Shown one piece after another: positions 20,393-33,000 of a stretch of DNA of 64,000 nucleotides. Under the pieces are notes generated by a model. It had not been told where the DNA came from, did not search any database, and was given only the letters and a program-made list of their open reading frames with translations. The DNA comes from Malaya genurostris. Lineage: Eukaryota; Arthropoda; Insecta; Diptera; Culicidae. Position numbers and translations under genes: made by a program. Location of the stretch: contig NC_080570.1 of assembly GCF_030247185.1 (NCBI RefSeq), positions 148,896,641 to 148,960,640 of the forward strand, given 5' to 3'. Positions within the stretch are counted from its first letter, which is position 1. Each line of letters opens with the position of its first letter.

Positions 20393-23300
20393 GAAACATA
20401 GAAAGAGATGCTAGATGATATTCGAGATTATTCAACGATATTGCTCATGTCGTTACACTCTTAAAATAACTCACTACAGATGAAGTTTACTATGGTTTGA
20501 AAAAAACATTCAAGTCGATCGTTTGATGTAAATTTTGTTCAAATGAGTTAATAGAAAACAGTGACAGTATGGATAATAATATAAATAAATGAACAAAAGT
20601 GTGCAATAGCCGAATAACTATAACCGGAAATTTTAAGCTTAGAATCTGCTGTGGGACTGAAACAACTGTTTCTATTAAATTTTATTGTGATTGGTTTTTG
20701 TGTGTACTGGAAACGGATATGAAAAAAAACGAAAAGGAGGCTAGAACGGCATTCTGTGAACTAAGCTTGTGACTAACGTGACGAAAAAATATTGGATCGC
20801 TGAAAAAAAAATTATATAAAAGCAAATGTTTAAAAATTTGCATAGTTTCTGAATATTCTGGACCGGGAATACGACATTAATTAATCATTTTCATTCTGAT
20901 TTTGTCAGAAAAAGACATACGATTTTTTCAATATCATGTTATTTTTATTTTCGTTTGTATGTCCTTTAACTACGAGTAAACTTTTTTCAACGGAAAACGT
21001 TGTTTACGATAGTTGCATAAAATAATTTTTTATTTTCCTAATTCGCATTATTTTGAGTTCCAAGTTAGTTGGAATATACCCTTTCCAAACACAGTTGCGC
21101 GCTGTAAGTGTACCCATAGACAAATCTTTCAGTACCACCCGACAATACAACTTTCTAGCTGCGAATATGAAATGATTAGAGCCTTCCTCTCTGTGGCAGC
21201 GACGAAATTGTTCCAGTTCATTAAAGAAAAGATATAAATTAAATCAAAAATAAGCCAAAATGATTCAAAACTCTTTGAAATAATAAATTTAATACCTGCC
21301 ACCGGGCCAACTACACTCAGTGGCTTCGTTTTAAGTGAGAATCTATTGTTTTTGTTTACATTCCTTATGTAGTTACCAAGGATACTGGTAACTGTTTTTC
21401 AAAATCAATAATTTACCAACTTGTGTTGCCAGTTCCAACATTTTTTCAAGCGATTTCGTTTTGACATTACCAGTTACTGAGGGGTAGTTAAATTTGCGAT
21501 ACAGTTTTGATAGTCGAGTGGCAGGTCGTGTCGTCGATAGAACGCTCTTTAGGGTACAAATGGTGGTAAAAAGGAAAATTTTGACATAATTCAGGGACTT
21601 GTTTCACCGAAAATTAAATATTTATATCACTATAGAAGCTTATTTGCAAAAGGTTTGGAAATGAAACTGTACCGTTCATCAGTAAATACATTAAAATTAT
21701 TAGTACGAAGCGTCACAAGAACGTTCTTGGATTAAATCTTTATTTATGATTCTGCTATGTTCAGCAAAAACACCAGATGATTTTACGTTCTACTCAAGCG
21801 ACGCCTACTCTGTTTTATATCGAATCGTGTAAGTACACGATTAAAACAGGTTGCATCAACAAACGGGTAAATTTTTCAGCACAAGACGAGACGAGACGAT
21901 ACAAGTCACATACTCTAATACAAAGCACCCACCGACCGACCCCTGTTTCTCAACTAATCTATTTCGTAGAGAAAAATAAAACCCGTCCGTATTTTTTATT
22001 CATATATTTAAACAATTTTCCACCAGTTTTCTTTTTGCTTTGACACATTCAATACTAGTTTTTTTTTGTTGTTGTATTTTTACGACTTTTCCATTTTGTT
22101 AAAAATTCTTACAAAAAGCTAGCGAGTGAAGAATAATCCGGATTTCCGTTCTGCTCTGGTAATGTGGTATATGGTTGCGTTTATCAGTGAATCAGTTTCC
22201 GGTGTTTGTCACTCGTATTGCGGAACATCGAGCTAGACCGAGCAGACGTTCGTACGAGTATGCGTGAGTTTTTTTTTGGAAAGTGTGTATTTGTTTGTGA
22301 GTGTGTGTGTGTGTGTAACTGTGCTGGTTTGTTCGGCCGGTCTAAACAATAACATTTGCTTTTTGCGCGCGTGAGTTCGAATAGGATTTTTTGTTTGTTT
22401 GTTCTGTAGATGTAGCAGTGTCTGTCTCTTTCATTTCTATCTATTATTTTTTCTTTTGTTCTTGTCAATATTCTACGTGGCCTAGTAATTGAGTTTCACT
22501 TTTTTCATCGAGTTTTGGTTGGTTGTTTTATTTGACCTGCCTGCTTGCGGGGCGCTGTTATGAAAAATCCTCGTAACGCGGGACAATGCAAATTTTGTTA
22601 CATCCATTTCTTAATTTTGTCTTTTTTTTTAATTCTTGTTTAAGTGTTCCATCGTTAATTTCTAAGATACAGAGTGTAACAACATTTAATTATTTTTTTG
22701 TCTTAGTTTTTTTTTGCATGTTTTTTTTCTTCTTACCATTTGTGCACGATGGAAGGGGAAAAATTAAGGACATAGGTTCACCGCAAAGGCTGACCACAAA
22801 AAACACGAAGGACAAAGGGAGCTTCTTGCTAAAGAATGGCTTTATACATTCGCTTTTTGATTTATTTTTTCTTTCCTATTCAGAGCAACTAGCAGAATGT
22901 TCGCAAAAAATCTAGAGAAGGAAGAGGAAACGATTTTTGTTTTTAAACGGGGAGTTTGGCGTTTATTTGTATTTGTATTTATTAGATTTAAACCGACATT
23001 TTGGTTGCTTCAAGACACGAATTTACAACTTGTTTGGTTTATCTTTTCTTTTTATCGATAGTGCATGTCATTTGTTGTTGTATTTCTTTTCCTATAACTA
23101 TTAATGGGCTCTTACTTTAACTTTGAGAGACAAATCAGTTCAAAGTTGGAATAGTATTTTATTCGCTTCCCATTATCGCTACTAGGACAAATGGCCTTTG
23201 ACTTGTTTCAGTCACATTCGATCAAATGGCGATCGCTAGTTTTTTTTCTCTATTCGTCGTTTGCTCGTTCATTTCGTTGAGGTTCTTGGAAATTCTTGCA

Positions 23301-25560
23301 GGGATGGCAATGATAATAACACCTATCTCTAATGCTAGGGTGAACAGAGGGGTGTGCAGTTTATCTTTTTTTGTTGTTTTGTTTGCCGTTTATTCCAACC
23401 TAGTCTAGGATTTTTTTTAAATGATTGATGAGTAGTGCTTCATTCCTTCCCGGAAAGGAAACGGACTCACCTTTTCACGTTTACGCTGAGGTCTGTCGTG
23501 GAAAGTTACGTGTGTTCTAGTTTTTTTGTTTGTTTTTTAGTCAGATGGGTTACGTTACAATTGGGTTTACTGTTTGGATTATTATCCGCCTTTTTAACGG
23601 TTTTAGATATCTCGAGAACAAAATAATTTCCGGTGTGTGCGTATTAATTTTCAACTTCCTAGTCTTTGATTACGGCATCACGATACTCCTACTTTTGTTT
23701 ATCAGTTTTTTTTCGATCTCCAACTTGTCAAAAAGCTACTAAAATACCAGTGGTTGCGTTCACTTCCACCGTTCACCGTAGAACGAACAGTGGGTTAGCT
23801 AATTTTTACGGCACATCTCACTACCTTCGTTTTGTAGATTTCTGTCTATTTTGTTTTTGTTTTTTTTTGTACAACATTTTAAATAGCATGTGCGGTTTGC
23901 TACTGTGGGATTCGTGCTTAGATATTATTTCTGTTTTTTTTTTCTAGCATCAGGATCTGGTAGCGGTAATACGGACGTAAGGACCTTCCAATCCAATTTT
24001 ACGCATATTTTACGCGATTCATCTCAAACCATTCCACCGCAACCAAATCCGCTCCTCAATCTGTTACTACTAACGTTTTTTTTAAAACGTAGCTCAGTCC
24101 TCTCATTCTCTGATCAGTTCAAATTCCAACTCAATTTCTGTTCCGTTCCGTTCCATTTTCCTCCAGCCACATATTGGCGTCCGCGGCTTTTTTTTTCTAC
24201 AGGTATCACATTGACTGATAGAACAACAAAATCTAGCCACGCTTTGTATCGTGATGCTGCGTCTCAATGCGACAATATTCGACTAATTGTTTTGTACACA
24301 TCTACACATTTAACACAACTCTGCTTGCTGCTGCTGCTGCTGCTGTTTATTTAGATTACAACTTAATACGTGGTTTTATGAATTCATTCTGTTTGGTTTC
24401 ATGTAATTGAATCGTTCGACGACCCTGCCTCGATGTCTTTATTCACTGGAGCTTTTTAGGTCATTCGCCAGCCAAGTCGGTCGGTTCCAATAACTAGTTA
24501 ATTCTACAACTAGTCGTTTGCCGTGTTCATATGTTGGTCTTGTTCGTCGTTTAATTTAATTTTTTTTTTTGTTTGTTTAAACTATATTTCTATCTAAGAG
24601 CAACGGGGATTTTCTTCTTTCCTAATCCAACCAATTACTCGCTACCATTGCTTTCCACACAGAAGCAATCGGAATATAAATGCTAATTTGATAAAAGTAT
24701 TTAAAATAAAATAAAATCCAACAAAATAAACAATACTTAAAAAGCGCATCTTTTACACACTGTCTCACTTTTAGCGTCTATTTATTTTTGTAATATTTTT
24801 TGTATGCTTTGTAAGTAAATGCTTGAAAAATAATATAACCGCTATCTAAGCCGGTACGCGATTCTGTTTATCTGTTTAGCGTAAAAGAGGAAGGAGATTC
24901 GTTCGTGGTTCGATTATCTTAAAAGTGAAATCATTGTCATTGTTTGATTTAATATAAAAGATTTTAGATGTGTTGCCGGTCGTCGACGTCGATGGTTCTG
25001 TGAATGGTTAGAGACTAATTGTTAGTTTTGGCTGATAGAAAACATTCTACCAAGATGGCACTTTTCGTTGGTTTTTTTTCTGGAGTCTGGAGTGGTTTGA
25101 ATAGTCTTATGAAGTCTGAAAACGGTATGACGTCTACTACACGTTGACCAACTAGTTTCATGACATGCTCGGTTAACTGAGTTTATTTTATCCGAAAGAA
25201 CCATCCTGCAACAAAAAAATACATATTTCTGGCAGCACTGACTCCTTTTCACAGATCGTTTGGCCTTTCTCTGTATATGCTGGTTACTAATATAGCAAAT
25301 GACATTTCCTATTTATTGAGCCAAACCTTGCAGTTACCATGACTAACCCTAGCAACCGTAACAAGTTAGAAACAAGTTTACATTGGAAAAATAAACACCT
25401 ATTTTTTGGTTTGTCAAACAGTACAGAAAGAATATAAAATTTCAGAACATAAAAAACTGTTGGCCGGAGACTGTGTGTGTTTGAATTCATTCCACTCATC
25501 TCGACGAGAATGGAAAGTGTCTGTTTGAGAGCACATTTCTTCTTTACTATGAGGTGCAGT
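20393..25560. other. Long unassigned AT-rich region
   Basis: From about 22.1 to 24.9 kb the plus strand is strongly T-rich (many GTTTGTTT and long T runs) and looks single-copy. It includes a (GT)n tract near 22300 and (CTG)6 at about 24328-24345. Open frames here are low-complexity Phe/Leu/Ser translations. It could include a long 3' UTR of a minus-strand gene such as RhoGAPp190, but no poly(A) site can be assigned. 20.4-22.1 kb shows nothing clear. Confidence 0.35.
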
Positions 25561-25564
25561 TTCA

Positions 25565-26345
25565 AAACTTACCCTCTGAGAGAGTGATCAGTTTTTGACT
25601 GTGAATATCACTTGTTGTATCTAACGTATCAATCAAATTTTTGCTACATACCATCGGAAATATGATCAATTTATAATAACATTTGCAGTTGTATGACATC
25701 ATCACAAATAATTCCAAATTAAAGTTTCCTGAAATGTTTGGTAACAACGAGTATCAAAGAAGACGCCTTTTTCGTATCTGGTTAGGTACAAAAGATTAAC
25801 TCTTGAGACATTCTGTTCATTCTAACTTACGCAGTTGACTGAGCAGGAAGTAAAGCAAGTGCATCATTCCGGTTGGTTCAAGTCCAGAGCTCAGTTCAAG
25901 TTCAGAGCTTCAGTTCAGTGTTGTATTAATTGCCCGACGTTCGTAGACTCATGTCGTTTTCGCTTGAGAAAACTTAAACTGACCCAGGGTAGTTTCATCA
26001 AACAAACACTTTTCACGAAACTGTGTTGATTTCGCACTTAGCAATGGGGATTTGAGCAAACCTGATACAAAATTCAGGTTCGAAACTGACTCGATTTTCA
26101 TTTCAACAACGTTGAAACGAGGTTCGAAACTAGCTTCAAACAAACAGTTTGACAGCAGTTAGTGTGAAAACTGGGTTAGGTTTGGCATCAAGCGAAAACG
26201 ACATCAGTTTCCCTTCAAAGAAAATCGATTACGTCATCCAGCTGCTGGTCGTTTGCATTGGAGCAAAATACCATGGAAAGTGGACAACGATGGGGAGCAT
26301 TATGCAAAATCAGCCAGTTATCAGTTTCAATGTTTCACTTCTGAT
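25565..26345 (+). repeat. Dispersed repeat related to 41995-43340
   Basis: CTCTGAGAGAGTGATCAGTT at 25575 matches CTCTGAGAGAGTGATAAGTT at 42019. Near 26230-26310, blocks CGATTACGTCATCCAGCTGC, GTCGTTTGCATTGG and AAGTGGACAACGATGG match both tandem copies at 42.5 and 43.1 kb. Same orientation, family unknown. Confidence 0.55.
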
Positions 26346-27890
26346 TACTCTATTTTACTAAATTATCCCTTCATTCAACCTATCAATTTCCGTCTAGCTT
26401 CGAAGAAAAGTTTTATTTGGAATGTTTTCTTCTTCCATGTTATTGATTGTCTTTCAGGATTATAAACTGAATGATATAAATCAACTTTTGCCAACTCCGT
26501 TGATATTACAAAGTTAATAACATAGATAACATATATCGGTATATTGAATACATAGTAAAAAAACACTTGATATTAATATTTCAAACAGTAAATTAATATT
26601 TTTCTCGGTAGCCGGCTGCCCAGATCAACCAATATAATCAATTAATAATTTTAATAAATAATTGAAATAATAAAGTGGAAATAATAAAGGATCTAGACGC
26701 GCGTGAAATCTGTTGACCTTTATTTGGTGATTTAGAATGATTTTATAACAACTGTTTAGAATATGTCAATGCAATGAATCAACTATTTTATCTAAATCCT
26801 ATTCACTCGCACAGAAACTGCGCAAATGGTTTCTTTTAAAATTAAGCATTCTAGATAACCGTGCATTACCGGCAGTACATCTGATCGGAAAACGGTTTTC
26901 ATCGTCAACTCAACTGTAACCAATGTAAAGCAAGGCGCATTTAATGAAAAGATGAGCTTCGAACAAAGTGCCCCTCAATCTTCGCTGAACGAAAATGGTT
27001 CTTTTTTGACTCCGGCTATTATACCACGACATTTTGAAAGTTAAATTAGACAATATTTTATGTTGCATAAAATCAAATTTCTACGATCTTCGCCTCGTTA
27101 AGTTAGCCGATTACCCCTCCGGAGAGTTCACCTTGAATTTCACAAAGAAAGCACCTGTGTCCCTTGAACTTTCTGCTTTACTTCAACGACATCAATTTTT
27201 GTCTGATCTCAAAACGTATTATGAAATCTGCAACAGCGAGAACACTGTTTTTCGCCAACGAAAACTATAAAACTTCTCAGAATGGTGCGAAATCAATCGA
27301 ATCATCAATCATCACGTTTTCGCGGAAGAAACTGCCTATCCTGGGAGTTCTTACTGCTGTCCAATGGATGGATTTCACAGCCGCTAGGGTTGGAACTGGA
27401 TTCGTTTTGACTTGAAGTGAAAACGACATAAGAATCTTTTCAGGTCGGAGCTCGAACATACGGCAATTAGCTTGAATAAAATTTATTCGTGAAAAAAATG
27501 CACGAGAGAAACAGAAAGCCTTCCATCACGAATATTGATAGATGGGGACGAATTCGTATATATATTTTTTAAATACACCTAATTTAAAAAAAACTAAAAC
27601 TTTCGTTTCCATTATTTCTCTATCATCAATGAACAATTATAAAAAATCTGTGGCGCTACTTACGAGCCACCCTATTGTCATCCTTACGAGAGAGAGAGAG
27701 AGAGTAAAACGATAGACACCGAGAGAAAAATAACGAATTAGTCAGTACAAGTTCGGCAACCACGATAATACAGGCGCTTCAGAATAAGAGAAAATAAAAG
27801 TACTTCTTTACTAAATCGTCACGAATCTATTTGAACCTATGATCACTGTCTCTTACAAATAATAGAGAGTTTTTCTAGGTAATACAAGTA
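26346..27890. other. Unassigned DNA
   Basis: No supported gene. A short (GA)n tract lies near 27688-27704. Confidence 0.35.
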
Positions 27891-27909
27891 CTGCCAATGT
27901 ATCTCAAAA

Positions 27910-28093
27910 AGTGCACTTCTTCAAAGATGACGTTCAAGAAAGAGTTACAGTCAATGCGGTTCGTTACATTGCGATGATTTCCGGCTTTTTATTGCCCAAC
28001 ATAAACGAGCCTAATCTGGTTGACGTGTGGTTTCGGCAAGACGGTGCCACATGCCACACAGCACGCGAAATGATGGGCCAATTAGCGAAATGA
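27910..28093 (+). pseudogene. Tc1/mariner-superfamily transposase fragment
   Basis: About 60 codons read FFKDDVQERVTVNAVRYIAM then VWFRQDGATCHTARE, ending at a TGA after 28090. The aspartate in FRQDGATCH is the expected second catalytic residue. This belongs to the same transposase type as the 5349-5806 remnant but covers the following part of the protein. No termini were found. Confidence 0.65.
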
Positions 28094-28145
28094 ATTTGAT
28101 GCGCAAATTTGACACTATACGACTATTTTCGTGAGTGTACGTCAC

Positions 28146-29844
28146 ACATATTACTGGTGAGATATCGGCCGATATGCTCAAAAAAGTTACTCAAAAATTG
28201 AACGTCTCGTACGGATCACCGAAAAAGTAGTCGTGGCCAATACTAGCATGAAATAATATTCAAAAAGTTGATGGCAAGGAATGACTCAAATCTGAATCTC
28301 CAATGAAGGGTTTACACTATTAACCAATTTTCAGTGTTTATTCATATGAAAACTAGAAACCAAACGCTTAAAAAATCGCCATTCATAAGCAATAGCCAAA
28401 ATATGAAGACGAGGAGGAACCGTACACAGTGTATATGTACAAGTTCTTTAATAGAGGAGGATACTTGAGTAACAGTACAATGGGGATTCTTCCTCTGTTA
28501 TGTTCAAGAGATGAAAAGAGTACCATTAAAATTGTTTTTTTCTTCAAATCCACCAAACTAAGAGCATGCCACGAAACCAAAGTCAAAGTCAATCCATCGG
28601 AGAACTGTCTTACCGTAATCCAAAAAAGCTAAAGTAAAAACCAATAGAGATTAAAATATAGCCACGTCGTCGGATCGGCTTGTAAAAAACATCGCTGCTT
28701 CCGTAAATAGAGTCTCGTTTCAAGTTGTCCCGTGTGTGTGTGTTTTTTTTTCTCTCTTTGTCCACCTTGCAATGATGCCGAGACAGTTCCTAATAATTCC
28801 TACAAATCCCTAGTTCTAAGAGTATGAGTTTCGTTTCGATTCTCTGTTATTTTTTAAAAGTACACAAAGTACGATAACTAAAGCCTACCAGAAAGTATTC
28901 CACTTTATCACCACATATTTGTTACAAGCTTCCGCTTTTTTTTATATCATAAATTGTTATTATAATAATAGCTTAACAAGTAACCTTACACACGATTCAT
29001 TTTTACTTACTTGTTCCACTAATTAGAGCATTGTTGTTTATGTTTTTAGCCTTAAAATGTACACAGGTAAATATACAAATATGTTATCCATGCTTTGCTC
29101 AAATACACTGAAAAACCAGTTAAAAATATCTCTGAATCTATAATAGAATGTGTTGGTTGTTTTAGTTCTTCTTGTTTTTTTTCCTTCTTTTTTTAACTCG
29201 TTTCTTTGACTCGGGATTAAGTAGCAATAATATTTTTCTCTCTAAATCTTGCCGTCATCACGATACCCAAGCATTAAGACAAAAAAGATCAAACACAAAA
29301 TAAAAACTGTCTCCAATCGAGGAGACCGCAGATGAATATCTAAAGCAATAAATATACATTTACACGGAGGCGCTCTACTTCATTTGGATCGAATTGTATG
29401 ATTTTTTTTTGCTTTCTTACTTTCTTTCATCTTCCTCAAAAATGCTAGCAGGACGAGAACAATATTTAAAACATCTTCCTATTAATTTAGCGCACAAACA
29501 CCTTTATCTGATATATCGAAGACGAAGCCATGTTTCGATTGCAAAGTAAACGTAAAAAAAACATTACAACAATTTGCTTTTCTTTTTTTTGCCTAAAACG
29601 CCTAGCTAAAAAAAAGAAGAAGGTACGAAAGTTATCTTTTCGGGTGGAAAATATTTCTCCCTTTCACGACGCATGCCACCACTACGGTTTTCGGTTTTTT
29701 TTTCGTATCGTTAGCTAAAAGCCAGAAGAAAAAGAAAAGCCCTCAAACCGCTGCCGGGAATCAAACTAAAATGCAATCAACAACTCACTCGCGCACGGTG
29801 GCGGCGGCTACTACCGGTGGTCGTTGCTGTGACTACTCATTGCA
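28146..29844 (-). other. Probable 3' UTR start of RhoGAPp190 plus unassigned DNA
   Basis: This is the DNA directly after the RhoGAPp190 stop codon in transcription direction. It has no repeat signature or coding frame, so at least the part near 29.8 kb is expected to be 3' UTR. The transcript end cannot be placed from sequence alone. Confidence 0.4.
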
Positions 29845-30043
29845 TCAGACCATCACGAACGCTTCCTCGCCGCGGAACAGAAACGGATACTGGTCGATCA
29901 TCGTCTGCACGATGTCCTCCAGGTAGGGACGCATCGTTTCGAACCGCATCATGTCGGTGAATTCGATCGGTAACAGCGTGGGCCACCAGCAGATGGCCAG
30001 ATTCTTGCTGTCCATGCTGTTTAGTTTGGAGTTTTCCGAGACC
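29845..30043 (-). CDS. RhoGAPp190: RhoGAPp190 coding exon 10, C terminus
   Basis: The acceptor TTTCAG gives RVSENSKLNSMDSKNLAICW, a conserved RhoGAP block, and the protein ends EEAFVMV with TGA at 29845-29847. This exon is too short and ATG-poor to show up as a typical open frame. Confidence 0.94.
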
Positions 30044-33000
30044 CTGAAACGAATGCGAATCGTTGGTTGGTTGGTAGTGGATGATTAGTTGAGACCGAAG
30101 CCGGTAGCTTACCTTACAAAATGTTGAAATATAAAGCTAAGAATAGCAAAGTTACTCGTTGGTAGCCTCCCAAGAAGTGACCGCAGTGCAATCAGTCTAC
30201 AGCTGCGGTCAGTTTTCACAACATCGATATTATGACTGCTGATGGCCTGCGGTGGCCGTGAACCGGCAATATCTTCCAGCTCTGCCATCATATCGCTGCT
30301 GAACAACGGTGGCAGCCGTTTGGAGAAGAAATCCTTCAGAGCTGTCGCCACAGCATTCACCGGAATGTCCAGCTTTTCGATGTCTACGTCGACTTCTGTT
30401 GTAGACAATAAGAAAATTAATTACAATTCAAGTGGACTTCAAGCGGGACTCTACCTTCATCGAACTTTTGGTACAGCAGATCAACGTGGGTTCTGTTACC
30501 GGGAACTCGATAAATTCCCTCCGAATCCAGACCTTCCAGTTCGATAAATTTAACGCACTTCTCCACGAACAGTGGAACCAGATTTTTATCCGACTGTTTA
30601 AAGCTGGCCAGCGATGGTTGCTGTGGAATCGGAGGTGCATTTTTGGCATTCTTTCCGCTCGTTAGTTTGCCCGAGCGCCCTGCCGTCTTCTTCGAACTGG
30701 TATCCGAATCCTTCGAATCCTTCGAACTGCTCTTACTACTATCGATTTCTTTGCCGAACCAATTTTTCTGTTTGGTGATCAGCTTTTCCCGGTCACCCAT
30801 TTTGGGGAGTACGCCAAACTGTGGGTTACAAAAAAAAATATGATGAATTGCACTAAACAACGCAATAAAACTTACAATCGGTGAATTATTATCTCTCGGC
30901 GAGGAAACATCGATACTAGATTCGTCCTCTTGTTTGTCCATTCCGATGTTCTTTTCGTTCTTGAGTTTCTGATACATCATTGGCATTCCCAAAGCGGATC
31001 CCAGCTGACCTCCTCCGGTTAGGCCAACCATCATCGGTGAACCGCCTCCGGCATCTCCGGTTCCGCCCGATCCTAAACCGCCTCCGCCGCCGCCGCCACC
31101 GAACGGACCGAGGGGAATTTTCGGAGGTTGCACCGGAATGGCGATACGTTTCTTACGATGTCGCTTGTGGGTTTGAGGTTTACGGTTGATTTTGGAGTAA
31201 CCGTCCGTCGAGCGCTTGCGTTCTAGCGAACTAGAATCACTCTCCGAATCCGAATACTCTGGAATGTTAAAGACTATGGGCGCACGGGATATGAGATTAG
31301 TATTTATGTTTCGTCGAGTAACCAATTTTTCTTCACTTACTTTGCTCCTTCTCCCTCCGCTGCCGTAGCTTATTCTTCCCAGCCAAATCGATGGCTTGCT
31401 GGTTGGCATCTGCTCCGACTATTACCCGCTGCCCGCCGGAAAAGGTGGTAAATAATTGACTCGCTACGTTGTTGACCGCATCACTGAATGCATCGTTAAT
31501 CTGCTCATACCCAGCCTCATCCTCGTAATCTTCGCTATCATCCTCCGGTGCCGCCAGCGGAGCATTTTCCAACTGCTGCTGCAGTAGTTTCTTGGCTTTC
31601 TTCTTCTCCTTTTCCGTCATCGGCGGGGCCGCTTGACCACCACCGCCCATACCCAGCTGTGCCTGATCCGACTGGCCAAGATTCATCCGGGCAATCGCTT
31701 CGTTTACGATGGCGAAACTTTTCAGATTTAGCTTCCCCGGCTGTTTCAACGTTTGGCTGGGCCCTTTCGGACGAATTTTCTTCGCGAACGATGTCTGATT
31801 TGGCCTTCGACCGGTCGTAAAGGCATGGTGGGCATTCACCTGCTTCCACATGTCTTCGTTCTGTTTGTTGTCCTGCTTCGGAATGAGGAACCCATCGTCA
31901 AGCCAACCTGCGAATGAACATTTAATATTTTAAGGTTAGAAAGGGAATCGAGAAACCGAAAATGTTGTTAAACTGATGAACCGAATTAGTTGATGATTGA
32001 ACTTGTACCGGTAAGTAATATGTAAGATTTTTTTTAAATAACCTGAGTCGTATGTGTTGATCGAGTCCTTGGATCCACTGACATCGGCTGTTTTTTTTGT
32101 TTTGTTTGTAAGATGAGGAGAGGTTTGTTTACCACAATGCATGAGAGAAAGAGAAAGAAAGCCCAACCGTGGTTAGTTATTTTGTAGTAAAATTATAATA
32201 ATTGTTTCGATTTAATATCATTGGCCCAGGGTTAAACGAAAAAAAAACAATAATGCTTTGGTTAACGTTTCGAAGATTTCATGCAAATACAATGTACACA
32301 TTTTCCTATGAGAATGGTACTAAATTACTGTCCTTTTATAGACATAATAAATTCCATCACAGGAAAAAAACTCTTTTAGGGAATAAAATCGAAGGTATAA
32401 TTTAACGTTTTATTTATTTAACCATTAACACTACTCTCTCAATTGGCTGTAGTTCCGGTGTGTTCGGAGGATCGAAGTCCTTCGGAATGAAGTTGATCTC
32501 ATTAGCCTTGTACTAGCCCAAAACTTCATTCGAGTAATGGCATGATGCTAAATCCACCCAGAAAAACGTAGGAATATTGAGTGAAAGTAGACGCTTTTGG
32601 AGGTTTTCCTTCATGTATACCTGCCCGGTGATCATCTCGATTGATACAAATGGAGTACTTCATTTTCCATATAAGTAAATTGCTTGCCTAATCATGATTT
32701 TTTTGACAAACATCTTCTGACTTCCAACGTCTTCTGGGTCCTCAGACTTATGATGAGCAGTGAAAAACGGGACTCTTGGAAGCCACCGGAAGTCACGTGC
32801 GTCTCGTCATCCATAGTAAGACAAGCCGGTTTTGTCAACATCCGGCTGTAGAGCTTCCGTGCACGTGATTTTCCAGACGAATTCTGCCATTCATTGCAAC
32901 TTTAAATTTTGTACTTGTAAGTTTTGCTCAACTGCAATTTTTTTCGTCACATCTCTTACAGAATGGTTTGGTATACTCTTGAAAGCTTGAACTATCCGCT

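Noticed and set aside
23890..24354. 154-codon plus-strand frame in the T-rich region
   Set aside because: A Phe/Leu/Ser-rich translation of T-rich DNA, with no domain and no splice or codon support.
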